Shown in pieces: positions 1 to 9,146 of a stretch of DNA of 64,000 nucleotides; the first letter of the stretch is position 1; each line of letters begins with the position of its first letter. Source of the DNA: Candidatus Woesearchaeota archaeon (GTDB lineage Archaea > Nanobdellota > Nanobdellia > Woesearchaeales > JACPIF01); the NCBI GenBank assembly GCA_016188215.1, contig JACPIF010000004.1, positions 34,236-98,235 on the forward strand, written 5' to 3'. A program made the translations under genes and the position numbers. The notes beneath the pieces were generated by a model, which saw nothing but the letters and a program-made list of their open reading frames with translations, ran no database searches and was not told the origin of the DNA.

Positions 1-1608
1 CAGGTCTATGAGGACACTTCAGGCATTACGCCCGGCGAGCCGGTTATTAATACCGGGCAGCCGCTGGTGGTTGAACTTGGCCCAGGCCTGCTTACTTCTA
101 TTTATGACGGCATCCAGAGGCCGCTGCCTATCCTAAAGGCTGCCATGGGAGATTTCATCACAAGGGGCGTGGATGCGCCAGGCTTATCAAGGGAGAAAAA
201 ATGGGAATTTACGCCAGTGGTTTCACGGGGAGATATGGTGAAGCAGGGCGATGCGCTGGGAGAAGTTGAGGAGACTCCGGGCATTATGCATAAAGTGCTT
301 GTGCCGCCCGGCATGTCAGGCAAGGTTGCCGAGATATCCAAAGGGAAATTCACTGTTGATAATATTATATGCAAGCTGGATGATGGCAGCAAGATTTCAT
401 TGATGCAGAAGTGGCCGGTAAGAATGCCAAGGCCTGTCAATAAGAAACTGAGCCCAGTGATGCCGCTGCTTACAGGACAGAGAATATTTGATGCATTGTT
501 TCCGCTTGCCAAAGGCGGGGTTGCTGCAATCCCAGGGCCGTTTGGAGCCGGAAAAACGGTGACCCAGCAGACTCTTGCAAAATGGTCTGATGCAGACATC
601 ATAGTTTATATCGGATGCGGCGAGCGGGGCAATGAGATGACTGAGGTGCTTACCGAGTTTCCTCACCTCACTGACCCAAAATCAGGCAACCCGCTCATGA
701 ACAGGACTGTATTGATTGCAAATACCTCAAATATGCCGGTGGCTGCGCGGGAAGCTTCTGTCTATACGGGAATCACAATTGCAGAATTCTACAGGGATAT
801 GGGATATTCAGTTGCATTGATGGCTGATTCAACAAGCAGGTGGGCAGAGGCAATGCGGGAGATCAGCAGCAGGCTTGAAGAGATGCCGGGAGAGGAAGGG
901 TATCCTGCATACTTATCAACACGGCTCGCTGAATTTTATGAGAGGGCAGGAAGAGCAGTGCCGCTCGGAACAGTTGCCTCAAACAAAAAAAGTGAGGGCT
1001 CTATCTCGGTTATAGGAGCAGTTTCCCCGCCTGGCGGCGACGTGTCTGAGCCGGTTTCCCAGGCAACGCTCAGGGTAGCGAAGGTTTACTGGAAGCTGGA
1101 TGCGCGTCTTGCCCAGAGAAGGCATTTCCCCTCAATAAACTGGCTTGACTCATACTCACTGTATCTGCGGGCGCTTGAGCCGTGGTATGCACAGAACGTG
1201 GCAGCTGACTGGAAGGAGTATGTTGAGCGGATGATGAGAGTCCTGCAGGAAGAGGAAAAGCTGCTTGAGATCGTGCAGCTTGTCGGCTCTGACGCGCTGC
1301 CTGACAGGGAGCAACTTACGCTGGAGATTGCAAAGATGATCCGGGAATTCTTCCTGCAGCAGAATGCATACCATGAGGTTGACACGTACAGTGAGCTGAA
1401 GAAAACTTACATGATGATGAAGATTATCCTGCTGTACGGGACGCTGGCGCAGGAAAGCCTGGCCAGGAAAGTTCCGGTGAGGGATATCATCAATATCAAG
1501 GCAAAGCAGAAGATTGCCAATGCGCGGTTTGAAAAAGGCTATGAAGAGCTGCTGGATTCAGTAGAGCAGGAGATGCGCAAAGAGTTTGAGCAGCTGAAGG
1601 GAGCATAG
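1..1608 (+). CDS. atpA: A-type ATP synthase catalytic subunit A (5' end outside window)
   Basis: Catalytic subunit of the archaeal A1Ao ATP synthase on the cytoplasmic face of the membrane. The reading frame is open from base 1, so the N-terminus lies upstream and the GTG near base 67 is internal. About 535 residues are present, against roughly 580 for the whole family. The Walker A motif GPFGAGKT is encoded at about 538-561, and the Walker B region reads [13 protein letters not shown]. The subunit A-specific non-homologous region lies before the P-loop. The gene is followed 20 nt later by atpB, the usual archaeal A-B-D order. Confidence 0.97.
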   Translation, partial: QVYEDTSGITPGEPVINTGQPLVVELGPGLLTSIYDGIQRPLPILKAAMGDFITRGVDAPGLSREKKWEFTPVVSRGDMVKQGDALGEVEETPGIMHKVLVPPGMSGKVAEISKGKFTVDNIICKLDDGSKISLMQKWPVRMPRPVNKKLSPVMPLLTGQRIFDALFPLAKGGVAAIPGPFGAGKTVTQQTLAKWSDADIIVYIGCGERGNEMTEVLTEFPHLTDPKSGNPLMNRTVLIANTSNMPVAAREASVYTGITIAEFYRDMGYSVALMADSTSRWAEAMREISSRLEEMPGEEGYPAYLSTRLAEFYERAGRAVPLGTVASNKKSEGSISVIGAVSPPGGDVSEPVSQATLRVAKVYWKLDARLAQRRHFPSINWLDSYSLYLRALEPWYAQNVAADWKEYVERMMRVLQEEEKLLEIVQLVGSDALPDREQLTLEIAKMIREFFLQQNAYHEVDTYSELKKTYMMMKIILLYGTLAQESLARKVPVRDIINIKAKQKIANARFEKGYEELLDSVEQEMRKEFEQLKGA

Positions 1609-1628
1609 CAAATTTAGGTGATTATCGC

Positions 1629-3002
1629 ATGAAAGAGTACAAAACTATCACACGGATTGCAGGGCCGCTGGTGTTCGTGAAGAACACAGATCCAGTTGCG
1701 TATGCAGACTTAGTAAGGATCATGCTGCCTGACGGCAGGGTCAAGAACGGGCAGGTGCTGGATACGAGCGATGATGTTGTCGTGGTGCAAGTCTTTGAAG
1801 GCACTTCCGGTATTGATAAGGAGACAAGGGTGAAGTTCCTGGGAGAAACCATCAAGCTGCCGGTTGCAGATGATATGCTTGGAAGGATATTGAACGGGGC
1901 AGGCAAGCCGATAGACGGCGGGCCGGAGATAATACCTGAGAAGAGGCTGGACATCATAGGAGCTGCTATCAACCCATATGCGCGGGAAAGCCCTTCTGAT
2001 TTCATACAGACTGGCATCTCAACGATTGATGCCACCAACACGCTTGTCAGGGGGCAGAAACTTCCCATATTCTCCGGAAGCGGGCTGCCTCATAACGATA
2101 TTGCGCTGCAGATTGCGCGGCAGGCTAAGGTGGTCGGGCAGCAGAGCAAATTCGTTGTCATCTTTGCGGCGATGGGGATTACCAATGAGGAGGCGCAGTA
2201 TTTCATCAGGGATTTTGAGCAGACCGGAGCGCTGGAAAGGAGCGTTGTGTTCCTGAACCTGGCGGATGATCCTGCGGTTGAGCGCCTCATCACGCCTCGG
2301 ATGGCACTGACTGCCGCTGAATACTTTGCCTATGAGAAGAATGCACATGTCCTCGTGATTTTGACTGATATGACCAGCTACTGCGAAAGCCTGCGGGAGA
2401 TAGGAGCTGCGCGGGAAGAAGTGCCTGGAAGGAGAGGATATCCCGGGTATATGTACACAGACCTTGCGACTATCTACGAGCGTGCCGGCATCATCAAGGG
2501 AAGGGAGGGAAGCATAACGCAGATTCCCATCCTTACCATGATTGGGGATGATATAACGCACCCTATTCCTGACCTGACCGGATATATCACAGAAGGCCAG
2601 ATCGTGCTGTCACGGGAACTGCACCGCAAGAACCTTTACCCGCCCATTGATATCCTGCCAAGCCTTTCACGGCTGATGAACCTTGGCATTGGCAAGGAGA
2701 AGACGAGGGAAGACCATAAGCAGGTGTCTGACCAATTGTATGCGTTCTATGCAGAAGGCAGGGACCTGCGCGGACTGGTGGCAATCGTAGGCGAAGAGGC
2801 ATTGTCCGAGCGTGACCGCAGGCTGCTCAAGTTTGCAGAAGAGTTTGAGAAGCGGTTTGTCCGGCAGGCAAGGAACGAGGACAGGAGCATCCAGCAGACG
2901 CTTGACCTGGCGTGGGATCTGCTTGGAACAATCCCTGAGCATGAGCTCACCAGGGTCAGCAATGAGCTGAAGCAGAGATACTATAAGCCTGGTAGGAAAT
3001 AA
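1629..3002 (+). CDS. atpB: A-type ATP synthase subunit B
   Basis: Regulatory, non-catalytic nucleotide-binding subunit that alternates with subunit A in the A1 head. The protein has 457 residues, normal for the family. Where subunit A has a P-loop it carries the degenerate [18 protein letters not shown] segment typical of B subunits, and it ends with the usual helical C-domain. It lies 20 nt after atpA, in the same transcript. Its stop codon is followed within 20 nt by a three-hairpin repeat that separates it from atpD. Confidence 0.97.
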   Translation: MKEYKTITRIAGPLVFVKNTDPVAYADLVRIMLPDGRVKNGQVLDTSDDVVVVQVFEGTSGIDKETRVKFLGETIKLPVADDMLGRILNGAGKPIDGGPEIIPEKRLDIIGAAINPYARESPSDFIQTGISTIDATNTLVRGQKLPIFSGSGLPHNDIALQIARQAKVVGQQSKFVVIFAAMGITNEEAQYFIRDFEQTGALERSVVFLNLADDPAVERLITPRMALTAAEYFAYEKNAHVLVILTDMTSYCESLREIGAAREEVPGRRGYPGYMYTDLATIYERAGIIKGREGSITQIPILTMIGDDITHPIPDLTGYITEGQIVLSRELHRKNLYPPIDILPSLSRLMNLGIGKEKTREDHKQVSDQLYAFYAEGRDLRGLVAIVGEEALSERDRRLLKFAEEFEKRFVRQARNEDRSIQQTLDLAWDLLGTIPEHELTRVSNELKQRYYKPGRK

Positions 3003-3119
3003 ACTGCTAAAAAGCAGGAACCAGCTGAGATGAATCTCAGCTGGGCTGTGCGAGAAGTCCCCCGATTTTTTGCTGTGAATATGCAGTTCGGGGGACATGT
3101 TGTGGCGCGCATTACGCGC
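3003..3119 (+). repeat. Three-hairpin dispersed element, copy 1 (atpB-atpD gap)
   Basis: Hairpin 1 is a perfect 11-bp palindrome, CCAGCTGAGAT with its complement, and a 2-nt GA turn (3021-3044). A linker reading gctgtgcgag follows. Hairpin 2 (3057-3096) has a 9-bp stem, GTCCCCCGA/TCGGGGGAC, around a 22-nt loop. Hairpin 3 is GCGCG-N5-CGCGC (3105-3119). Compared with the other copies the hairpin-2 loop is inverted: its reverse complement aligns with the loop at 22.1 kb. The preface AAACTG...GCAGGA is shared with the copy at 53.4 kb. Function unknown. Confidence 0.85.
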
Positions 3120-3218
3120 AGTATCCTAATCAAGTTTTGGTCGCTTCAAAAGGATAAAGAATTAGATTTAAACAAGAATTACACTCATCTATGATGAGTG
3201 GTTTTTGACAATTTGAAA

Positions 3219-3845
3219 ATGGCGATTGATGTAAAACCGACACGGAGCGAGCTTATCAAGCTAAAGCAGCGGATCAAATTAGCCAAATCAGGATATAACC
3301 TGCTGAAGAGGAAGCGTGATGGGCTGATCCTTGAATTCTTTGAGATACTGAAGCGGGCGAAGAGCGTGCGGCAGGAATTGATGGCTGCGTATAAAGAGGC
3401 GCTGCATAAGGTAAACGTGGCGCGGGCGGTTGAAGGGGATATCACGCTGCAGTCGCTTGGGCTGAGCATTGCAGATCATGGGGAGGTCAGCATAGAGACA
3501 AAGAATATCATGGGAGTAGTGGTGCCAAAGATACAGTCGCACAAGCTGAGGAGGGGCAGCCTGGAGCGGGGCTACGGCCTTATCGGTGTATCTGCCAGGG
3601 TGGATGAGGCGGCTGAGGCGTTTGAAGCGGTGGTGGAGCATGTTATCAAGGCTGCTGAAGTTGAGACGTCAATGAAGAAGCTGCTGAGCGAGATTGAAAA
3701 AACAAAGAGAAGGGTGAATGCGCTGGAGTTTGAGATAATCCCGCGGCTGGAGCGCACCAGGGTTTTTATTTCCCTGAGGCTTGAGGAGCTTGAGCGGGAA
3801 AATATCTTTAGGCTGAAGCGCATCAAGAAGAAAACTCCATCGTAG
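3219..3845 (+). CDS. atpD: A-type ATP synthase subunit D
   Basis: Central-stalk rotor subunit D, a long antiparallel coiled coil inside the A1 head. The translation from ATG 3219 is 208 residues, starts MAIDVKPTRSELIKLKQRI and matches the conserved N-terminus of the family. The C-terminal helix contains EIIPRLERTRVFISLRLEEL. An in-frame GTG at 3198 would add seven residues. A TTTAAA box at 3167-3172 would place a transcription start near 3196, so either a leaderless GTG or a 22-nt leader before ATG 3219 is possible. ATG is preferred because it fits the family N-terminus. The gene may therefore have its own promoter in addition to read-through from atpB. Confidence 0.93.
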   Translation: MAIDVKPTRSELIKLKQRIKLAKSGYNLLKRKRDGLILEFFEILKRAKSVRQELMAAYKEALHKVNVARAVEGDITLQSLGLSIADHGEVSIETKNIMGVVVPKIQSHKLRRGSLERGYGLIGVSARVDEAAEAFEAVVEHVIKAAEVETSMKKLLSEIEKTKRRVNALEFEIIPRLERTRVFISLRLEELERENIFRLKRIKKKTPS

Positions 3846-3911
3846 GGGCTATCGCAACATTTTTATATGCCCAAGTGCATCTTCTTTCCAGTCAGCAACG
3901 CGCCACAACAT

Positions 3912-5420
3912 ATGAATTCTACTAACATGCAGCAGCAGCAGTATGCACAGCCACGGCACAGGCAGGAAACAATAATCAAGGAGATAGGCAGCTTCCTAAG
4001 GGAGCTTGAAGAGACCAAGAAAAGCAGGGAGATCACATACTTCAGCCAGCTGCTCGGCACTAAAATATACGATGCTGACAACCATCACATCGGCAGGCTG
4101 CAGGACCTGGTGGTCACTTCAGGAGAGAAGTTTCCCGTGGTTGAGGCGCTCATCTGCCAGCACGGGAAGTTTACAATCAAGATCATGTGGCAGTTCATTG
4201 CCGCATTCAACACACATATCAACTTAACGCTTCCCTTCTACAAAATCCCAAAAGAAAAAATACAGGACAACGATATTCTCATCGGCGCGACCATCATTGA
4301 CAAGCAGCTTGTTGACATAAATGGGCTGAAGGTCATCAGGGTAAATGATATCGCGCTTGCCAAGATCAAGGGGAGGCTCAACCTGGTGAGCATTGACATA
4401 GGCATGCGGGGAATCCTGCGCAGGATTGGGCTGCAAAAGGTCAGCGGCTGGCTTGGCATCAAGGACCAGCTGGTGCCGTGGAGTAATATTGAGCCGCTGC
4501 ACGACAGCCTCAAGCGCATCCGCATCAATGTTTCCATGCCGCATATTGACGAGCTGCATCCTGCGGATGTTGCAGACCTGCTTGAAGAGCTCAGCATGAA
4601 GGAGCGGCAATCTGTGTTCAAGTCCATTAACAGCAGAACCGCGGCCCGCATCCTTGAAGAAGCAGAGGATTTCGTGAAGAAATCAGTGGCGAACAGCCTG
4701 GAGGAAAGGCGCGCAGCTTTAATCATTGAAAAGATGTCCAGGCACAAGGCAGCTGATATCCTGAGCCTGATTGATGATGAGAAGAAAGAGCGCCTGCTTG
4801 GCCTGATGAAGCTAGAGGTTGCAGCTGCCATCAGGGAGCTGCTCACTTACCCTGCGGAATCAGCAGGGAGGTTCATGTCGCTGCGCTATGTTGCCATACC
4901 AAAGCATTTCACCATCCGCAGGACCATTGAATACCTGAGGAGAATGGATCTGAAGCCAAGGATCCTCCATTATGTGTATGTTGTTGATGAGCTGAATGCG
5001 CTCGCAGGAGTGCTCTCATTGAGGGATATAGTGCTTGCGCATCCTGAGGCTTTGGCGCAGGATATCATGAAGAGGCGTGTGATCAGCATCAAGACAAAGG
5101 CTGGGGTCAAGGATGCGACTGCCATCATGGCAAAGTATGACCTGCTCGGGCTGCCTGTCATTGATTCCGAGAGGAAAATCAAGGGCATACTGAACATTGA
5201 AGAGGTGTTTACTGAGAGCGGAACCAGAGTTGCAGAAGAGCCAATTGCGCAGCCGCTTCCGAAATATAAAAACATCTTCCGGGAGATAGGCGCTGTGCTG
5301 CGGGACATTGACGAGTTCATACGCATAAAGCAGATTGAGCGGCTTAAGGGGCTCAAGGACCGCGGCATCAAATTAAGTTTTGACAAGCAAAAGATCATTG
5401 ATGATGAAACTAAACATTAG
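3912..5420 (+). CDS. PRC-barrel / MgtE-N / CBS protein, soluble Mg sensor-like
   Basis: A 502-residue cytosolic protein without membrane helices. An N-terminal PRC-barrel-like segment (around YFSQLLGTKIYDADNHHIG) is followed by a second barrel-like segment, an MgtE N-terminal helical superhelix ending in YPAESAGRFM (the MgtE signature region), and a CBS pair. In MgtE channels the N and CBS domains sense Mg2+, and here they stand without a channel. The stop overlaps the start of an Nramp-like transporter, so the two proteins are probably made together and may act together. An ATG at 3867 lies inside the TATA-like box tttttatatg; ATG 3912 is placed correctly after it and is preferred. Confidence 0.85.
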   Translation: MNSTNMQQQQYAQPRHRQETIIKEIGSFLRELEETKKSREITYFSQLLGTKIYDADNHHIGRLQDLVVTSGEKFPVVEALICQHGKFTIKIMWQFIAAFNTHINLTLPFYKIPKEKIQDNDILIGATIIDKQLVDINGLKVIRVNDIALAKIKGRLNLVSIDIGMRGILRRIGLQKVSGWLGIKDQLVPWSNIEPLHDSLKRIRINVSMPHIDELHPADVADLLEELSMKERQSVFKSINSRTAARILEEAEDFVKKSVANSLEERRAALIIEKMSRHKAADILSLIDDEKKERLLGLMKLEVAAAIRELLTYPAESAGRFMSLRYVAIPKHFTIRRTIEYLRRMDLKPRILHYVYVVDELNALAGVLSLRDIVLAHPEALAQDIMKRRVISIKTKAGVKDATAIMAKYDLLGLPVIDSERKIKGILNIEEVFTESGTRVAEEPIAQPLPKYKNIFREIGAVLRDIDEFIRIKQIERLKGLKDRGIKLSFDKQKIIDDETKH

Positions 5421-6648
5421 ATCGGTGATGCTGTTTCTTGCCGTGATCGGCCCGGGCCTCATTACGGCAAATGTTGACAATGATGCAGGAGGCATCGCAA
5501 CCTTCTCGGTTGCAGGAGCGCGCTTCGGCTATGCCCTGCTCTGGACCCTGATTCCTATCACTATCCTCCTAGCTATGACGCAGGAGATGTGCGCACGGAT
5601 GGGGGCAGTAACCGGAAAGGGATTATCTGACCTGATACGTGAGAATTTCGGGATAAGGATGACGGTCTTTATCATGATAGGGCTTGTGCTGGCTAACTTT
5701 TCAGTTACTGTCGCCGAGTTTGCAGGAATCGCGGCAGCAGCCCATATATTCGGCGTGAGCAAATACCTTGTCATCCCTCTCGTGGTCTTCATCACCAGCT
5801 TCTTTATCATAAGGTCAAATTACAAGACACTTGAGAAAATATTCCTGATAATGATACTGTTCTATGGCACCTATGTGGTATCTGCTTTTATGGCAAAGCC
5901 GGACTGGGGTGAGGTATTGCAGGCAACAGTTGTCCCGAGCTTTACGCTGAGCGCCCCCTACCTCTTCCTTCTCGTCGGGCTTATCGGCACCAATATCACG
6001 CCGTGGATGCAATTCTTCCTGCAGTCCACCATCGTTGAAAAAGGCATCAAGGAAGAGGATTACAAGTACTCGCGGATTGAGGTATGGCTGGGATCAATAA
6101 TGACTAACGCAGTCTCTTTCTTCATTATCGTAACCTGTGCAGTCACTTTGTTTGCGGCGGGCGTGTATATTACAGATGCAGGGGATGCTGCTGCTGCGCT
6201 TGAGCCGGTGGCAGGGCGCTATGCCTCGCTGCTGTTCGCAATCGGCCTGTTCGGAGCGGCACTATTCGGGGCGATGATACTTCCACTATCAACAGCTTTC
6301 TCAGTGACCGAGGGCATGGGCTGGGAAAACGGGCTCAACAAGAACTTCAAGGGTGCGCCTGAATACTATACCATCTTTCTTGTCCTGCTGATAGGCTCTG
6401 CGCTCCTTGTTCTTGCGCCGGGCATCCCGCTTATAAAGGTCATGCTGGTATCCCAGGTGATCAATGGCCTGCTGCTTCCCTTCATCCTAATACCTATGCT
6501 CCTGTTGACTTCAAATAAAGCCCTCATGGGGAAGCATGCTAATTCAAAATTGTTTAATGCGGTTGCCTGGACAGGATGCATTTTAGTGGTAATCCTTGCA
6601 TTGCTGCTTACAGTGCTAACATTATTTCCCAACATAGGGTTTGCTTAA
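5401..6648 (+). CDS. Nramp-like divalent metal transporter
   Basis: Integral membrane protein of about 415 residues with roughly 11 hydrophobic segments and the Nramp/SLC11 fold. The TM1 metal site of classical Nramp (DPGN) is replaced by NVDNDAGG, and the TM6 motif (MPH) by GTNITPWMQFF. This is therefore a divergent Nramp-related transporter whose ion may be Mg2+ or Mn2+ and not Fe2+. ATG 5401 (or 5404) overlaps the preceding MgtE-N/CBS gene by about 20 nt, which indicates translational coupling. A TTG further upstream (5380) is less likely. The neighbour suggests Mg2+-dependent control; this is inference. Confidence 0.85.
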   Translation: MMKLNIRSVMLFLAVIGPGLITANVDNDAGGIATFSVAGARFGYALLWTLIPITILLAMTQEMCARMGAVTGKGLSDLIRENFGIRMTVFIMIGLVLANFSVTVAEFAGIAAAAHIFGVSKYLVIPLVVFITSFFIIRSNYKTLEKIFLIMILFYGTYVVSAFMAKPDWGEVLQATVVPSFTLSAPYLFLLVGLIGTNITPWMQFFLQSTIVEKGIKEEDYKYSRIEVWLGSIMTNAVSFFIIVTCAVTLFAAGVYITDAGDAAAALEPVAGRYASLLFAIGLFGAALFGAMILPLSTAFSVTEGMGWENGLNKNFKGAPEYYTIFLVLLIGSALLVLAPGIPLIKVMLVSQVINGLLLPFILIPMLLLTSNKALMGKHANSKLFNAVAWTGCILVVILALLLTVLTLFPNIGFA

Positions 6649-6797
6649 ACTAAAGCATATCTTACATATCCTGTAAGGTTAAATCTTAAATAACATTATA
6701 TCTTATTCTGGAAAATATCTTAGGTATTGAATATTGAATATTGAATATACTGACTATCCTGATACAGGGTAGTGTGTTTTACATGGGGAGTGCAATC

Positions 6798-7622
6798 ATG
6801 AAGCGAAATACGACTTTTGGGATAGTGCTGCTTGGATTGCTGCTTGTCCTTGCAGGATGCGATCAGGCAGCAGATGGCGATAATCTGACGGCTGATACAG
6901 GCGGTGCAACTACTGACACTGGCGCTATTGATACAGGGGTAACAGATACAGGTATAACTGACACAGGTGTTACGGATATTGGCGTGACAGATACAGCAAC
7001 AACTGATACAGGCACGACTGACACTGGAATGAATGATACAGGAACTACAAGCACTGTTGAAAGCCCTGAAACGCCGCTTGAAATACTGATTGTTGAGCAT
7101 GTAAGGCTTGAGGCAGAGGCCGGGGCTGCAGTTTTGAACGGAAATGACACTGAAACTGTCACTGATGAGCTTGAGCGGAATATTAACCAAATAGCTGACC
7201 TCATCGCAAACTACAGTGATATCTCTGAGTCAGAATTCGTTTCTGCCTGGCAGATGCACGAAAATGTGGTAGATGATTATGCTATAGAAGTTGACGCAGG
7301 CAGGGACCTGAGCACACTTGATGATGAGATTGAAGAGGCGGCTGATGCCATGGAGGATGTCTTTGGGGATATGAACCTATCCAATTCAACAGGGATGGGC
7401 ATGTATAGGGAGCACATGTTCCTAATGCTGAATGTGATAAATGCTACAGCTGAAGGAGACTCAACTGCAAGCCTGGCTGAAGCTGAGGAGCATGCGCGCG
7501 ACATGGCAAGAGCATGGGCTGAGACATTGGGTATAAGTGCTATGACAACTTCAGAAGTATCCAGCACATCCAGCACTGGAAGCACTGACACCGGCACAAC
7601 AGATACAGGAAGCACCTATTAG
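6798..7622 (+). CDS. Threonine/Asp-Thr-Gly repeat lipoprotein
   Basis: Predicted secreted lipoprotein of 274 residues. ATG 6798 gives a basic start (MKRNT), a hydrophobic stretch and a lipobox LAGC; ggggag seven or more bases upstream can serve as ribosome binding site. An earlier in-frame start at 6741 would spoil the signal peptide. After the lipid-anchor Cys comes a linker of about ten near-repeats of T-D-T-G-x, then an acidic helical domain of about 170 residues, and a second short run of the same repeat at the C-terminus. The helical part is of unknown function. The upstream 6715-6750 region holds three tandem copies of TATTGAA. Confidence 0.75.
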   Translation: MKRNTTFGIVLLGLLLVLAGCDQAADGDNLTADTGGATTDTGAIDTGVTDTGITDTGVTDIGVTDTATTDTGTTDTGMNDTGTTSTVESPETPLEILIVEHVRLEAEAGAAVLNGNDTETVTDELERNINQIADLIANYSDISESEFVSAWQMHENVVDDYAIEVDAGRDLSTLDDEIEEAADAMEDVFGDMNLSNSTGMGMYREHMFLMLNVINATAEGDSTASLAEAEEHARDMARAWAETLGISAMTTSEVSSTSSTGSTDTGTTDTGSTY

Positions 7623-7668
7623 GCGCTTTTCTTTCTTTTTCTTTTTTACCTTCTCTTACTTTCTCTTA
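7620..7668 (+). terminator. Pyrimidine-rich terminator after lipoprotein gene
   Basis: Directly after the stop codon the + strand is almost pure T/C with several T runs (ctttt, cttttt, cttttttacc). Archaeal RNA polymerase terminates at such U-rich tracts without a hairpin. Supported by composition only. Confidence 0.55.
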
Positions 7669-7705
7669 CAGCAAGCTTTTAAATCTATTCTGATTGCTGT
7701 TTTCT

Positions 7706-8446
7706 ATGGCTGCTTACATTCAAATAAAACAGGGCTTTTTCCTAGATGATGTCGCGCTTTACATTGAGCCGTACAAGATTTTGGCATTCGGCGATGTGCA
7801 TATAGGCTATGAAGAGGCGCTGAACAAGCAAGGGGTTTTGGTGCCCAGGTTCCAGTTTGAAGAGACTATGAAGCGGATCAAAAGGATTATGGAAAATATT
7901 CCGGGAGAGATTGAGACAGTTGTTATTAACGGCGATCTGAAGCATGAATTTGGGACTATTTCAAACCAGGAATGGAAGGAGGCGCTTGAATTCCTGGATT
8001 ATATTGGTGGATTCTGCAAAGAAATAGTCCTGGTAAAGGGCAACCATGACACTATCCTTGGCCCTATTGCCAGGAAGCGGAACGTCAAGCTGATGGAGCA
8101 TTACCTTACTGAAGACAAGAAGCTCCTTTTTATACATGGCGACAAGATCCCTTCGGATTTCCCCTGGTGCGAGACTATTGTCATGAGCAATGAGCATCCG
8201 GCTGTTTCTCTGCGGGAAGGGGTACGGGTTGAGACCTATAAGTGCTTTCTTAAAGGAACATGGAAAGGTAAGGAGCTGATTGTATTGCCATCCTTCAACG
8301 TTGTGACTGAAGGGACTGATGTCATAAAGGAAAAGCTGTTGAGCCCATACCTGCACCAGAACCTTGATAATTTTGAGGTTTTTGTTGTGGATGATACTGT
8401 TTACAGGTTTGGGACACTGAAACAAATAAAGGAACTTGGAAAATAG
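7706..8446 (+). CDS. Metallophosphoesterase (calcineurin-like)
   Basis: A 246-residue phosphoesterase of the archaeal YfcE/SbcD-like single-domain type. Visible metal-binding motifs are GDVHIGY, NGDLKHEFG and GNHD, followed by IHGDK near the middle; together they form the two-metal site. Substrate unknown. Translation from ATG 7706 (MAAYIQIKQG) is preferred because a TTTTAAAT box at 7677-7684 lies 26 nt before it, the spacing for a leaderless mRNA. The gene is convergent with the HTH-CBS gene, only 2 nt separating the stops. Confidence 0.88.
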   Translation: MAAYIQIKQGFFLDDVALYIEPYKILAFGDVHIGYEEALNKQGVLVPRFQFEETMKRIKRIMENIPGEIETVVINGDLKHEFGTISNQEWKEALEFLDYIGGFCKEIVLVKGNHDTILGPIARKRNVKLMEHYLTEDKKLLFIHGDKIPSDFPWCETIVMSNEHPAVSLREGVRVETYKCFLKGTWKGKELIVLPSFNVVTEGTDVIKEKLLSPYLHQNLDNFEVFVVDDTVYRFGTLKQIKELGK

Positions 8447-8448
8447 AC

Positions 8449-8997
8449 CTAAACTGTCTTATACAACTTACTCAGCACATCTGATTTTGTGATGACGCCT
8501 TCTAGCCTTCCGCCATCTGCTACTAATACCATTGGATAGAATGTCAGGAGATTTGATACTATCCTGATAGATGCCTTCTTTGAGACGACTGGAGGGGATT
8601 CTGTCATGACGTCCCTTACCAGTCTTCCCTTGCCCTGCAATAGCGCGTCAAGGAGGATTGTCTCTGAGATTGTGCCTACCACCTTGTGATCATTCAGCAC
8701 AGGAAGCTGGGAGATGCCATAGTTCTTTATCTTCTTGATAGCTTCCTTTATGGTATCTTCCGGATGCAGCGCAATGACCTTGGGGTTCATCACTTCCTCA
8801 GCCTTAACCTCTTTATCATGCGTTATGTCATGGAGCACGTCAACAATCTTCTTGACCTTGCTGTACGTCGGGTCAATCCGGCCTGCCTCTATCTTCGCTA
8901 TGAGGCTCTGTGAGACGCCTGCCTGCTTTGCCAGCTGCGTCTGCGTCATGCCAAACTTCTTGCGCACATGCTTTATCTCGTTCAGCTCAATTGCCAT
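8449..8997 (-). CDS. HTH (XRE-type) transcriptional regulator with CBS pair
   Basis: A 182-residue protein with an N-terminal Cro/C1-type helix-turn-helix (residues about 8-60, with TQTQLAKQAGVSQSLIAKIE as the recognition part) and two CBS motifs filling the rest. CBS pairs bind adenosyl ligands such as AMP, ATP or SAM. Archaeal HTH-CBS proteins of this layout are common but poorly characterised. It is divergent from metK, with a 9-bp inverted repeat between the two promoters. Control of metK in response to SAM or an adenylate is plausible but unproven. A TTTAAATA box about 26 nt upstream suggests leaderless translation. Confidence 0.9.
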   Translation of the reverse strand: MAIELNEIKHVRKKFGMTQTQLAKQAGVSQSLIAKIEAGRIDPTYSKVKKIVDVLHDITHDKEVKAEEVMNPKVIALHPEDTIKEAIKKIKNYGISQLPVLNDHKVVGTISETILLDALLQGKGRLVRDVMTESPPVVSKKASIRIVSNLLTFYPMVLVADGGRLEGVITKSDVLSKLYKTV

Positions 8998-9037
8998 ATT
9001 CTTATATGAATAAATAGCTTATTTAAATATTTTTCTA

Positions 9038-9083
9038 AGAATATACTGGAGCGATAGGAAGCTTATTCCTATCGGAATATTCT
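9038..9083. promoter_or_regulatory. Inverted repeat between HTH-CBS regulator and metK
   Basis: Perfect 9-bp arms CGATAGGAA (9052-9060) and TTCCTATCG (9066-9074) around gctta, flanked by AGAATAT (9038-9044) and ATATTCT (9077-9083). The site lies between the divergent TATA boxes (TTTAAATA near 9024 on the minus strand, CTTTATAAAA near 9093 on the plus strand). Likely operator for the neighbouring regulator. A metK leader hairpin is less likely because the site is upstream of the expected metK transcription start (about 9122). Confidence 0.6.
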
Positions 9084-9146
9084 AAGTACAAAACTTTATA
9101 AAAGCAGGGAGCGCCATACTCGAAAGCATTATGGGGTGAATCAAAA

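Noticed and set aside
3057-3096. Hairpin 2 of the dispersed element as a bacterial-type intrinsic terminator.
   Set aside because: No U-tract follows any of the eight copies, and archaeal termination needs U-rich sequence and not a hairpin.
6720-6745. Three tandem TATTGAA copies as a CRISPR-like or satellite array.
   Set aside because: Only three 7-bp units without spacers; a simple promoter-region repeat.
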